This document shows, one piece after another, positions 31,975-40,452 of a DNA stretch of 64,000 nt. Position 1 is the stretch's first letter, and each line of letters opens with the position of its first letter. The notes under the pieces were generated by a model. The model was not told the origin of the DNA, made no database searches, and saw nothing but the letters and a program-made list of their open reading frames with translations. The DNA is from G963665495 sp963677785. Lineage in GTDB: Bacteria; Desulfobacterota; Desulfovibrionia; Desulfovibrionales; Desulfovibrionaceae. The position numbers and the translations under genes are program-made. The stretch spans positions 2,356,001-2,420,000 of the forward strand of contig CAXXDH010000003.1 of the NCBI GenBank assembly GCA_963677785.2, written 5' to 3'.

Positions 31975-34188
31975 TCAATCGTCGAGCACGGAGCCTAAAG
32001 CAGTGGTTTCTCCCTGGGAGAGACGGCCCGCCCGCTCGCGCGATATTCTCCGGCCGAGTTGCAAATAGAGGTCCTTGGCGGGGCTGAGGTCCGGCTCCAG
32101 TTCGAGGGCTTTTTCCAGCGCGGCCATGGCCTTGTCTGTTGCGTTTCTGCCGAGAAGCGCCTTTGCCAGATTGAAATGGATGACCCCGTCTTGCGGCGCA
32201 TCACGTAAGGCCTGTTCAAATGCATGGGCAGCCTGTTCGAGTTCGCCCAGCTTGCTGAGTTTGACGCCGAGCGTATTCCACGGATTGGGAACGTGGCTTT
32301 GAAATTTGATAACGTCCACGAATTTTGTACGCATCAGGCGCAGGCTCTGGGCTTTGAGCAGGGCTTCACGGGCTACGCGGTCCTGTCCTTTGCGACGCGC
32401 GTCATTGAGTAGTTTGTAGGCCTGGGACAAACCGGCGTGGGAACGGGCCATGAGTTCTGCCGCCCGATCCGCCTTGGAAAAAGCGGCCATGGCGGCGCCG
32501 TAGCGTTCGGCGAGCAGTTCCCTGAACCCCTGGTCCTGGTAGTCCTGACAGCCTGCTTCCTCTCCGGCGGCCACGTCGTCTTCAAAGCTGATGACTTCTT
32601 CGAAGGCTTCCATGGCCTTATGGGGAGCGTCCGCACCGAGCTGCTTCCAGCCTTCCCGGCAGAGCTCCTCCTCTATATCCATGAAAAGCGCCAGAGCGCG
32701 CATCCGGGGCATGATCCGTTTGAGCTCGTCCGGTGTACAGGGCCTGACAAGGTAGGCCCAGGCTCCCCGTACGGTCATGTCCAGAATATAATGCTGCCGT
32801 CGGTCCCGCGAAATGACCAGCACGGGCGTCCGGCGTCCGCGGGGCAGATTGCCCAGCAGTTCGAGAAATTCGCGTCCGCCCATGTCTGCGAGCAGCGAAT
32901 CGCAGACCACCAGGTCCACAGGCCGTTCCTTGAAATATTCCAGTGCCTTGAGCCCGTGCGATATGCTTTCGAAAACAACGGGACGCAAGGGGGAGAAACA
33001 ATCGGCATCCTGCCGGATGTGTTCCGGTATATTGCTGAGGTGCAGAATCTGTTTGAAAAAGCCGATCAGCAGATCTTTTTCCGGGGCGGAAAGCTGGGGT
33101 TGATCGCCTTCCAGACCGAGATCCCTGGCGATCTGGGAAGCCAGCGGACCGAACTGGTCTTTTGCGCTTTCTTCATCCGTATGTATGGCCTCGCCGGAAT
33201 GGGAAAAGGCTCCGGGCGGCCAGAGCATGATCTTCCATTGGTCCATGCTTTGCGGGCGTTCCACGGTATTGAGGGCGAGCGCACGGTCCACAGCTTTCAA
33301 AAACTGGGGTGCGAAACGCAGGCGCGTCAACTGAGAGAGCGGTGACAATGGATCCGGGGCCCCCGAGCGGGTGGTCTTCAGCCGCTGGAGCGCATCCGGA
33401 GGGATGCGTCCGGTGATGGAACGGTAGAGCAACGCGCCCATGGCGTAAATATCCGTCCAAGGCCCCTGGTGGTCCAGGGAAGATTCGTACTGTTCGGGAG
33501 GCGCGTACCCTGGAGTGAGCATGGTGTCCGAGCTCGATGTTTCGTTGTCCATGGTGTCCCGCGTGGCTCCGAAGTCCAGCAAGACCGGGGAATTGTCCGC
33601 ACGCACGTATACATTGGCAGGCTTCAGGTCTCGGTGGATGTAGCCCGAATCATGCAAGACGCGCAACGCATCCACCAGAGGGCGGGCCAGGTCGTGCAGC
33701 TCACGTTCCTCCAGGTGGCCGAGCCGGGCGAGCATGTCCTTGAGGCTTTCGCCCTGTTCATAGTCCATGACCAGATAGCCCGTACCGTTGGCTTCGAAAA
33801 AGGTCAGGACACGGACAATGTTGGGATGCTTGAATCGGGCCAGCGTCTGGCCTTCCTTGAGGAAGCCTTTTTTCCCGAGTTCGAAACGTTCAAGCAGTTT
33901 CGGTTGCAGTGGCCCAACCCGCAGGCGGTCTTCCCGCCGGGCCAGGGTGACTGGCAGATATTCTTTGATGGCGACCTGATGGCGCAGTTTGCTGTCCTTG
34001 GCCAGATAGGTGAAACCAAATCCTCCCTGGCCCAGCAGGCGTTCGATTTCATAGCCGTTCAGGTTGAAGCCCGAAGGCAGGGGAGCCGCCAGGGCCACGG
34101 GCGAAACATTGGGCGGCACATCATGGCCTTGCGCGTTGTTCTCGGAATTAATCATGGTTTCACTATGCCAACGAAGCATCTTGCTCAT
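31975..34188 (-). CDS. Serine/threonine kinase with receiver-like and TPR domains
   Basis: The 737-residue protein has an N-terminal protein kinase domain with the glycine loop GQGGFGFTYLAK (53-64), Lys75, catalytic HRDLKPAN (185-192) and DFG (205-207), so it should be active. A receiver-like domain follows (about 410-520): the phosphoacceptor-type Asp is kept in VVCDSLLADMGG, but the conserved Lys-Pro is Arg-Pro (YLVRPCTPDE), so phosphorylation may be altered. The last 200 residues contain TPR-type helices (GVIHFNLAKALLGRNATDKAMAALEKALELEPD). It joins eukaryote-like kinase and two-component logic in one chain. There is no membrane segment. Neighbours do not reveal a substrate. The first ATG is used; Met12 is an alternative and neither has a clear ribosome-binding site. 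Confidence 0.88.
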   Translation of the reverse strand: MSKMLRWHSETMINSENNAQGHDVPPNVSPVALAAPLPSGFNLNGYEIERLLGQGGFGFTYLAKDSKLRHQVAIKEYLPVTLARREDRLRVGPLQPKLLERFELGKKGFLKEGQTLARFKHPNIVRVLTFFEANGTGYLVMDYEQGESLKDMLARLGHLEERELHDLARPLVDALRVLHDSGYIHRDLKPANVYVRADNSPVLLDFGATRDTMDNETSSSDTMLTPGYAPPEQYESSLDHQGPWTDIYAMGALLYRSITGRIPPDALQRLKTTRSGAPDPLSPLSQLTRLRFAPQFLKAVDRALALNTVERPQSMDQWKIMLWPPGAFSHSGEAIHTDEESAKDQFGPLASQIARDLGLEGDQPQLSAPEKDLLIGFFKQILHLSNIPEHIRQDADCFSPLRPVVFESISHGLKALEYFKERPVDLVVCDSLLADMGGREFLELLGNLPRGRRTPVLVISRDRRQHYILDMTVRGAWAYLVRPCTPDELKRIMPRMRALALFMDIEEELCREGWKQLGADAPHKAMEAFEEVISFEDDVAAGEEAGCQDYQDQGFRELLAERYGAAMAAFSKADRAAELMARSHAGLSQAYKLLNDARRKGQDRVAREALLKAQSLRLMRTKFVDVIKFQSHVPNPWNTLGVKLSKLGELEQAAHAFEQALRDAPQDGVIHFNLAKALLGRNATDKAMAALEKALELEPDLSPAKDLYLQLGRRISRERAGRLSQGETTALGSVLDD

Positions 34189-34354
34189 AAGTAGCGGGTT
34201 GTCTGGTCAAAATACCTGAAACACACCGGACAGAATGCCATGAGGTGTTTCTTTTATCAATCCGCAGGCAAGTGAAAGAAAAACGGACCTGAGTGCGTCG
34301 CACCCAGGCCCGGCATGTGGCAACTTGTAGAATAAGCAGCCGGAACCCCCGGGA

Positions 34355-34648
34355 TTACGCCTCGGCGAGAAAGCTTTCTGGTTCCTTTTGAATGACTTTC
34401 TCGGCTATTTCCTTGGCATTAATGGAATATTCTCCGCTCGCAACCTGAGCCTTGATAGCCTCCAGCCGTGACTGTCTGTCAGTGATCTCCGACGAACTCC
34501 CGCGTACGATCCGCTTAGCTTCCGCGGAGATACTCACCTTGTCGCGAGCTCCCTCACGCGTCTTTGTGGTCGACCGGGAACCGCTGGCGTTGGTCCTGGT
34601 CGACTGCTGCGCGGCTTGTATGCCGGGCAGCACTCCCATAATCTTCAT
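34355..34648 (-). CDS. flgM: Anti-sigma-28 factor FlgM
   Basis: The 97-residue protein has the FlgM layout: a disordered polar N terminus and a C-terminal sigma-binding helix pair, RLEAIKAQVASGEYSINAKEIAEKVIQKE. The DKVSISAEAKRIV segment is also typical. FlgM holds the flagellar sigma factor FliA until the hook is complete and is then exported through the flagellum. A GAGGAG ribosome-binding site precedes the ATG. It stands alone here, away from other flagellar genes, but its partner flagellin genes are 27 kb upstream in the window. Confidence 0.93.
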   Translation of the reverse strand: MKIMGVLPGIQAAQQSTRTNASGSRSTTKTREGARDKVSISAEAKRIVRGSSSEITDRQSRLEAIKAQVASGEYSINAKEIAEKVIQKEPESFLAEA

Positions 34649-34817
34649 GGTTTCTCCTCCCCAAAAGATTCCCCATTATGCTTTTCTTATCGGCGGCGGC
34701 TTAGTCGAACATTAGGGGGAAGTGCAGTATAATTTGCTCAATTTTTTTTTCTTTTAGAAAAAAAGTAACGTTTTAAAGTTGTTACAGGAGAGTTTTTAAA
34801 AAAAAGAAAGTTTTTGA

Positions 34818-34846
34818 TTGACATAGGTGTTATAAGTACATATATT
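34818..34846 (+). promoter_or_regulatory. Promoter of the first twin small-protein gene
   Basis: TTGACA (34818-34823) and TATATT (34841-34846) are 17 bases apart, a near-consensus housekeeping promoter in a very AT-rich stretch 47 bases before the ATG. Confidence 0.8.
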
Positions 34847-34892
34847 AAATTTAAACTTAAGAACTTTAAAAACTAATCATGAGGAGTGAGCT

Positions 34893-35102
34893 ATGGGAAC
34901 CATTTACGTACGTGAACGCAGGAAAATGGAGAAAGGCGAACGTAAACCGCGGTTTCGGGTGGTGGCGGTTGCCGATCTGAAGGTGAAATTCAAGGCAGAT
35001 CATGTCCGCAAGCTGGAACTCGAGCATATCGCCGAGCATGTTGGCGCGGAGCTGGTTTTTCTGCCGACGGACGGCGAGCGCAAAGGCGGCGGCCGGGCTT
35101 GA
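34893..35102 (+). CDS. Small basic protein, twin copy 1, unknown function
   Basis: A 69-residue protein, MGTIYVRERRKMEKGERKPR at the start, then a beta-rich RVVAVADLKVKFKADHVRK and a helix ending with GAELVFLPTDGERKGG. The twin gene downstream shares about 60 percent of positions, with the first 26 residues almost the same. It has a near-consensus promoter and a good GAGGAG ribosome-binding site, so strong expression is likely. The charge and size suggest a nucleic-acid or protein-binding role, but I recognise no family. There is no signal peptide. Confidence 0.75.
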   Translation: MGTIYVRERRKMEKGERKPRFRVVAVADLKVKFKADHVRKLELEHIAEHVGAELVFLPTDGERKGGGRA

Positions 35103-35315
35103 TCTCTGAGTTGGAAAGGGACGGGGAGTCGAGGTCGATACGCGGTTTGCTTTTCAGAGATGATGCTCCTTATCATGTTGCGGTTGCAAATGGCCTTGCG
35201 GAAAACGGTTGCTTTCAGAAAGATGAGCGAGGACGGGGACACTGCTCCGGGGGGAGTAGTTGGTGTCGTATGAGCAAGAAAGAGTATGTGAAGAACATGG
35301 AACAAGGAGTATGCC

Positions 35316-35528
35316 ATGTCTACAATATTTGTACGGGAGCGCAGAAAAATCGAACAGGGCGAGCGCAAGCCACGTTATCGGGTTGTGGCGGTTGCCGGAT
35401 CGTCGATCAAGTTCCGCGCGGATCATCTCCGCAAGATGGAGCTGGAAGAAGTGGCTCGGCACGCCGGAGCGGAGGTCGTGTACCTGCCGCGGGACGGCGA
35501 AAAAAAAGGTGGAGCCCAAACTGGCTAA
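35316..35528 (+). CDS. Small basic protein, twin copy 2, unknown function
   Basis: The 70-residue protein starts MSTIFVRERRKIEQGERKPR and continues RVVAVAGSSIKFRADHLRK, ending GAEVVYLPRDGEKKGG, clearly a paralogue of the gene 213 bases upstream. Substitutions are mostly conservative (Lys/Arg, Phe/Tyr, Leu/Val), which shows selection on the protein rather than decay. It has its own AAGGAG ribosome-binding site. The gap between the twins holds an ATCTCTGA/TCAGAGAT inverted repeat (35102-35109 and 35154-35161) but no clear promoter, so it may be read from the upstream promoter. A terminator follows. Confidence 0.75.
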   Translation: MSTIFVRERRKIEQGERKPRYRVVAVAGSSIKFRADHLRKMELEEVARHAGAEVVYLPRDGEKKGGAQTG

Positions 35529-35533
35529 AAAAA

Positions 35534-35570
35534 AGCGCCGCTCGTGAAAACGGGCGGCGCTCTTGTTTTT
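35534..35570 (+). terminator. Intrinsic terminator after the twin genes
   Basis: AGCGCCGCTCGT (35534-35545) pairs with ACGGGCGGCGCT (35550-35561), with a mismatch, followed by a T-rich run. An A-rich run before it may let it work for the convergent gene too. Confidence 0.85.
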
Positions 35571-35582
35571 GTGCGACAGACG

Positions 35583-36434
35583 TCAATCCTTGTAAATAAT
35601 CGTTCCGACATGCTCGCCATTCAACGCGGCCAGAATATGCTCCGGATGGTTGAGCGCGTCGATGATCTGGAACTCCTTCAAGCATTTGGCGTTTTTCAGG
35701 AACGTTATGACCGGCCGTTCGACGATCAGATCCTCGAGGTCGAGCTCGATCAGTTCGCTGACGGAGAGTTTGTCGTAGTAGGCCAGTTTTTCCAAGTCTT
35801 TGGCCTTTTTGGGATCGTTTTCATACAATCCTTTTTCATCTTTCATATAAATCAGTGATTTCGCCCCGATGTTTTCGGCCAGCAAAAAGGCGCCGCAATC
35901 CGTCCTGTGGGGCGGAATGGATCCCAGTTCCGCTGGATGCTCGAAGAATCCGTACGGCGGAACGCCGTAGGTGATGGGTAAAAATCCCTGGCGGCAGAAC
36001 ATGGTCAGCTGCTCGAGGTTGTCGCCGTGGCCGATTTTGACGCCGCCGTGCTTGGAAAGCAGCACAAAGAGCATTTCCGCGTTTTGCCAGGAGACCTTGT
36101 CTCCCAGTTTGGAGAGTACGCCCGTTGGCATGTTCAGGTCGATCCCGATATTGTAAACATGGCGCGCGCGCGTACCGCCGCCCGTCATCAGGAGCAGCTT
36201 GTGTTTTTCCTTGGCTTCGATCAGAACATCCAGAATAGGCAGAATGGCTTTTGCGCCCCGGTCCATGATTGACTGGCCGCCGATTTTGAGGACGTTCACA
36301 TCCGGGTGCATGCGGAAGTACCCCTTTTTCTCCGTGCTTTTCAGCAACTCCTTGCTGACCAGCGACTCCCCCAGCAGGGGGGTGTCGATATGCAATCGTC
36401 CAGTCTCGCCGCTTTCTTTGATCAACTTGCTCAT
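35583..36434 (-). CDS. mosB: Molybdenum storage protein (MosA/MosB)-like amino-acid-kinase-fold protein
   Basis: The 283-residue protein has the amino-acid kinase fold shared with UMP kinase. Segments VLKIGGQSIMDRGAKAILP, LLLMTGGGTRARHVYNIG, GSIPPHRTDCGAFLLAENIG, IYMKDEKGLYENDP and the ending GEHVGTIIY match the molybdenum storage protein subunits of Azotobacter closely in memory. MoSto packs polyoxomolybdate clusters inside an ATP-driven cage of two related subunits. Only one gene is visible here, so it may form a homomer, pair with a subunit encoded elsewhere, or have another ligand such as tungstate. A sulfate reducer uses molybdenum and tungsten in formate dehydrogenases. The ATG has an ATAGGAG ribosome-binding site. 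Confidence 0.78.
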   Translation of the reverse strand: MSKLIKESGETGRLHIDTPLLGESLVSKELLKSTEKKGYFRMHPDVNVLKIGGQSIMDRGAKAILPILDVLIEAKEKHKLLLMTGGGTRARHVYNIGIDLNMPTGVLSKLGDKVSWQNAEMLFVLLSKHGGVKIGHGDNLEQLTMFCRQGFLPITYGVPPYGFFEHPAELGSIPPHRTDCGAFLLAENIGAKSLIYMKDEKGLYENDPKKAKDLEKLAYYDKLSVSELIELDLEDLIVERPVITFLKNAKCLKEFQIIDALNHPEHILAALNGEHVGTIIYKD

Positions 36435-36728
36435 GTACGTCTCCTATGGCGGATTTTTGAGTTTTTTCGTTTGCACTTGGCGGAACAGGCTGTGTTGCTC
36501 CTTCTCAATCGGTGTACATCCTTTTTCGAGATAACAAATACTATACCCCAATACGCGATTTTTTGTCTATAAAATAAGGACGCGCATTGCATCTGATGGG
36601 GGTGAAAGAAGAGTTGCGCGAACAGGGGGAGTGTGTCATGGCAAAAGCATTCGAAAAAAGAGCCGCTTGGGCGCTATCAAATGCGAACATCCGGGTTGGC
36701 GAACAGGAACTGAAAGAGGAGAATACCG

Positions 36729-37403
36729 ATGAGAATTCTTCTTGTGGAAGACGATCAGAAAATCGCGCAGTTCGTACGCAAGGGACTGCAGGAAGCCGGG
36801 TTTGCCGTGGACCACGCGCCCGACGGCGTGGAAGGGCTGCATCTGGCTCTTGGCGAGCCCTATGATGCGGCCGTTGTGGACATCATGCTGCCTCATATGG
36901 ACGGGCTGCAGCTCATTGAGGGAATGCGCAAGAAAAAAATAAAAACTCCGGTCATCATTCTCAGCGCCAAACGGTCAGTGGAAGACCGTGTTAAGGGACT
37001 GCAGACCGGCGGCGACGATTATCTTGTCAAACCATTTTCTTTTTCCGAGCTGTTAGCCAGGGTACAGGCCCTGATCCGTCGTTCGGCGTCGGAGTCCGAA
37101 CCCACGGGTTTGAATGTGGGAGATTTGTCCATAGACCTGCTCAAACGCGAGGTGCGCAGAGGTGATGCCGTACTGGAACTCCAGCCCAGGGAGTTCACTT
37201 TGCTGGAATATCTGATGCGCAACGCGGGACGCGTGGTGTCCAAAACCATGATTTTGGAACACGTCTGGGAATATGATTTCGATCCGCAAACCAATGTGGT
37301 GGACGTGCTGGTCTGCCGGTTGCGCAACAAGCTCGACAAAGGATTTGATCAGAAGCTGCTGCACACCGTACGCGGGGTAGGCTATGTACTGAAGACGGAT
37401 TGA
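36729..37403 (+). CDS. Orphan OmpR-family response regulator
   Basis: The 224-residue regulator has a receiver domain with VEDD acidic pocket, Asp51 in VVDIMLPHMDG and the conserved VKPF lysine. The winged-helix domain (about 130-224) ends in TVRGVGYVLKTD. It resembles the CusR/CopR group. No kinase gene lies next to it; the following gene is a DegP protease 175 bases downstream, so the two may form an envelope-stress unit with a kinase encoded elsewhere (the CpxA-like kinase of this window is one candidate). The GAGGAG ribosome-binding site supports this start. Confidence 0.88.
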   Translation: MRILLVEDDQKIAQFVRKGLQEAGFAVDHAPDGVEGLHLALGEPYDAAVVDIMLPHMDGLQLIEGMRKKKIKTPVIILSAKRSVEDRVKGLQTGGDDYLVKPFSFSELLARVQALIRRSASESEPTGLNVGDLSIDLLKREVRRGDAVLELQPREFTLLEYLMRNAGRVVSKTMILEHVWEYDFDPQTNVVDVLVCRLRNKLDKGFDQKLLHTVRGVGYVLKTD

Positions 37404-37578
37404 CGACAGCCGGCTGACTGGCCCGGACACTCTTTCAGTTTTGTAATTTGCGCGAAAGAATTTTGAAAGATACGCGGGTTAATTTGCTAGAAACAAGACA
37501 ACACCTGTGTTGATCAATCGAAAGTGCATACGCTACACGGAGAGACCGTGAGTAGATTCCCGCAAGGAGATATACCTA

Positions 37579-39024
37579 ATGAAAATGAGAGTGAGAAAAA
37601 ACGTCCCATTCGTGACAATGCTGCTGATTCTTTCGCTGGTCGTACCGGCGTTTGCGTCCGTATCGGTAAACGGCCTGCCGGAGCTGTCCGTTTTGGCAAA
37701 AACAGCGGGCAAGTCTGTAGTCAACATCAGTACGACCAAACATGCAAAGAGTGCGGAACCGTTCGAGTCGTTCCGGGGAATGCCGAAAAACAAGGATCCC
37801 CAGGGCTCTCCTTTTGAGGATTTTTTCGACCAGTTCGAAAAATATTTCGGGCGGCGCATGCCGCGTACGCCCAAACAGCGTTCTTTGGGGTCCGGCTTTA
37901 TCATTTCCAAAGACGGCTATATCGTGACCAACAACCATGTGGTGGCTGAAGCCGATGAAATCGAAGTGCAGCTGCAGGACGTTGACAAACCCTTCAAGGC
38001 CAAAATCATCGGGCGCGATCCCGAGACCGATCTCGCGCTTGTCAAGATCGATACCAAAAAAGATCTTCCTGTCCTGGAATTCGGGGATTCGGATGAGGCC
38101 GAAGTGGGAGACTGGGTCCTGGCCATCGGTAATCCTTTTGGACTGGACCATACGGTAACCACCGGCATCATCAGCGCCAAAGGCCGCGTTATCGGCGCCG
38201 GGGCCTATGACGATTTCCTGCAGACGGACGCCTCCATCAATCCGGGTAACAGCGGCGGTCCGTTGCTGACTTTGGACGGCAAGGTCGTTGGCATCAACAC
38301 GGCCATTATCGCTTCGGGGCAAGGCATTGGCTTTGCCGTGCCCAGCAGCATGGCCAAGAAAGTCATTGACGAGTTGCGTGAACACAAAAAAGTGCAGCGC
38401 GGCTGGCTGGGAGTCTCCATCCAGGATCTGGATGAGAACACCGCCAAGGCCCTGGGACTGGACGAAGCGCAGGGCGCTTTGGTGGCCAACGTGAACAATG
38501 GCGATCCCGCGGACAAGGCCGGCGTTGAAACCAGCGATGTTATTCTCGAAGTCAATGGAGATGCGGTGGAAGACGCGGGAGCGCTGACGCGCAAGATCGC
38601 AACCTTGTCTCCAGGTGAAAAGGCCAAGTTGACCATCTGGCGCAAAGGCAAAAAATTGTCTCTTACCGCTGTATTGGGAGAACGGGATTTCAAAAAGGTC
38701 GCAGCCAACGGGCAAATGCAACCCGAAAGCGCGGGCACCACTGTGCTTGGACTGGAATTGCGCGCTGTCAACGACCGCGAGGCCAAAGCCATGGGCCTGG
38801 AAAAAGGCGAAGGCCTGCTGGTGCTTGATGTTGATCAGGATTCCGAGGCCGCCGAAGCGGGTATCCGCGCTGGAGATGTCATTCTGGAAATCAACCAGCA
38901 GCCTGTCGGGTCCCCCAGCGCGTTCAAGACCATAGTGCAGACCGACGCCAAAGAGAAAGGCGTGGCCATGCTTTTGATCCGCCGGCAGGGTAACAATTTC
39001 TTCAAGACACTGGATTTGAAATAA
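37579..39024 (+). CDS. degP: Periplasmic serine protease DegP/HtrA (MucD type)
   Basis: The 481-residue protein has a signal peptide (about residues 1-27), a trypsin-like domain with triad His120 (TNNHVV), Asp151 (TDLALVKID) and Ser225 (NPGNSGGPLL), and two PDZ domains (about 260-350 and 380-475). It degrades and refolds damaged proteins in the periplasm. The LA-loop region (about 60-100) is rich in charged and aromatic residues, as in MucD-type members. It follows an orphan response regulator and has a strong AAGGAG ribosome-binding site. No terminator with a T-run follows; a hairpin lies 17 bases after the stop. Confidence 0.95.
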   Translation: MKMRVRKNVPFVTMLLILSLVVPAFASVSVNGLPELSVLAKTAGKSVVNISTTKHAKSAEPFESFRGMPKNKDPQGSPFEDFFDQFEKYFGRRMPRTPKQRSLGSGFIISKDGYIVTNNHVVAEADEIEVQLQDVDKPFKAKIIGRDPETDLALVKIDTKKDLPVLEFGDSDEAEVGDWVLAIGNPFGLDHTVTTGIISAKGRVIGAGAYDDFLQTDASINPGNSGGPLLTLDGKVVGINTAIIASGQGIGFAVPSSMAKKVIDELREHKKVQRGWLGVSIQDLDENTAKALGLDEAQGALVANVNNGDPADKAGVETSDVILEVNGDAVEDAGALTRKIATLSPGEKAKLTIWRKGKKLSLTAVLGERDFKKVAANGQMQPESAGTTVLGLELRAVNDREAKAMGLEKGEGLLVLDVDQDSEAAEAGIRAGDVILEINQQPVGSPSAFKTIVQTDAKEKGVAMLLIRRQGNNFFKTLDLK

Positions 39025-39365
39025 TTCAGATAGCATCCTTCCGTGCATGTCCCGGTATAGTTTATTCGGGGCATGCACGGATGCAACTCTTCTCCGTTCG
39101 GCTTTGTCAGCGGAATGACGTTTTTTTAGGCCGGACCCCCTGGAGCTGCAATCCGGCAGGCACTAACGCCGCCGGATTCTCTTTGTGAAATAGACTTTTT
39201 CTAGACTAATGGCGGTGATACGGATACATTGCAGTATCAGAGAAGATATCGGGTGGGGATGGCGTTACAAATTACAACCCGCCGACCGGCACGCCGGGCG
39301 GCCAATGGCTTGCTGAAGCATCCGTACGCGCAGGTGCCCTGGTTTGAAAGTCGCGTTGCCAGACA
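39025..39365. other. Intergenic region after degP with two hairpins
   Basis: CCGTGCATGTCCCG (39041-39054) pairs with CGGGGCATGCACGG (39067-39080), a strong stem without a T-run. TGATAC (39216-39221) pairs with GTATCA (39234-39239). TAGACT occurs twice 11 bases apart near 39191-39207. No gene is seen; the promoter of the glycosyltransferase-secretion operon probably lies here but is not clear. Confidence 0.45.
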
Positions 39366-40418
39366 ATGAACGAACCGCTCATTTACATTATCATTTTGAA
39401 TTATAACGGCCGGCATTTCATCCAGGATTGCCTGTCTTCGATTTTTTCCAACGGATACGGCAATCTTAAAGTGCTGTTTGTGGACAATGCTTCCGCGGAC
39501 GGTTCTGTCGCATACGTCCGTGAACATTTTCCACAAGCGGAGATTCTTGCCAACAGCGAGAATCTCTATTTTTGCAAAGGCAACAACGTCGGCATACGCC
39601 AGGCGTTGTCCGCCGGAGCGGAGTATTTGTTCATTCTGAACAACGACACGGCTCTGGCGCCAGGTTGTCTCAAGCGATTGGCCGGTTTCATGGAAACGCA
39701 TCCGGAAACCGGAGGCTGCCAGCCGGTTTTGCGCTTCATGGATGAGCCTGACCTGGTGAATTCCTCGGGGTGCTGTTGTTCGCTGTCCGGAAAGACCTGG
39801 GACAAGGATTTCCGCAAGCCTTATTCTGAAAATCAGCGCGATCCCCAGCGGGTGTTGGGCATTACGGGCGGAGCCATGTTGCTGCGGGCCGAAGCCGTAC
39901 GGAGCGCCGGCATGTTCTGCGAGCGCTTTTCCATGTATTCCGAGGATGTGGATCTTTCTTTGCGGCTGCGTATTCATGGCTGGGAACTCTATTGCGTTCC
40001 AGAGGCTGTGATTTTTCACAAGTTCGGCGCATCAGTTAAAAAGCACGCACCGGTACGTAAAATTTTTTATTGCGAGCGAAACAGTTATTGGGTCGTGCTG
40101 CGCAATTTTCCGCTTGGCAAAATTTTGAAATCCTATGCCCTGTGCGTGCCTTTCAGAGCTGCGACGGCCGCGTATGTTCTCATGAAAGGGAAGGCGCGAT
40201 ATTCGGTTTGTATTCTGGCCGGCATGGCGGTGGGGCTTGCTTCTTTTGTTTGCTTGTTTCCCTGGCGGCTGGTAAGTGCCGGGCAAAGAAACGCGCGGTT
40301 TGTGAAAACGTGCGGATTTTGGGACCTGATGGATGAGCAGCAGTTGATACCTCCGCGACCAAAAGAAGCGGAGTGCTCCGACACCAGTCCCGGAATGTGT
40401 TCCGGCGATAACGCATGA
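39366..40418 (+). CDS. Family 2 glycosyltransferase
   Basis: The 350-residue protein has a GT-A fold with YIIILNYNGRHFIQDCL, FVDNASADGSV, the metal-binding FILNNDTAL and a late MYSEDVDLSLRLRIHGW acceptor region. It is close to rhamnosyltransferase-type GT2 enzymes that build surface polysaccharide. One hydrophobic segment (about 250-290) near the C terminus may bind the membrane. It ends 34 bases before gspF and shares its direction, so it may be the first gene of the secretion operon. The ribosome-binding site is weak. The sugar donor and acceptor are unknown. Confidence 0.88.
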   Translation: MNEPLIYIIILNYNGRHFIQDCLSSIFSNGYGNLKVLFVDNASADGSVAYVREHFPQAEILANSENLYFCKGNNVGIRQALSAGAEYLFILNNDTALAPGCLKRLAGFMETHPETGGCQPVLRFMDEPDLVNSSGCCCSLSGKTWDKDFRKPYSENQRDPQRVLGITGGAMLLRAEAVRSAGMFCERFSMYSEDVDLSLRLRIHGWELYCVPEAVIFHKFGASVKKHAPVRKIFYCERNSYWVVLRNFPLGKILKSYALCVPFRAATAAYVLMKGKARYSVCILAGMAVGLASFVCLFPWRLVSAGQRNARFVKTCGFWDLMDEQQLIPPRPKEAECSDTSPGMCSGDNA

Positions 40419-40452
40419 TTTTAACAGTGTACTTTATTTTTTCGAACAGGCA

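Noticed and set aside
36638..36865. Small frame starting MAKAFEKRAAWAL before the orphan regulator
   Set aside because: It has a G-rich ribosome-binding-like sequence but runs into the regulator gene in another frame and loses coding character. A short leader peptide cannot be excluded.
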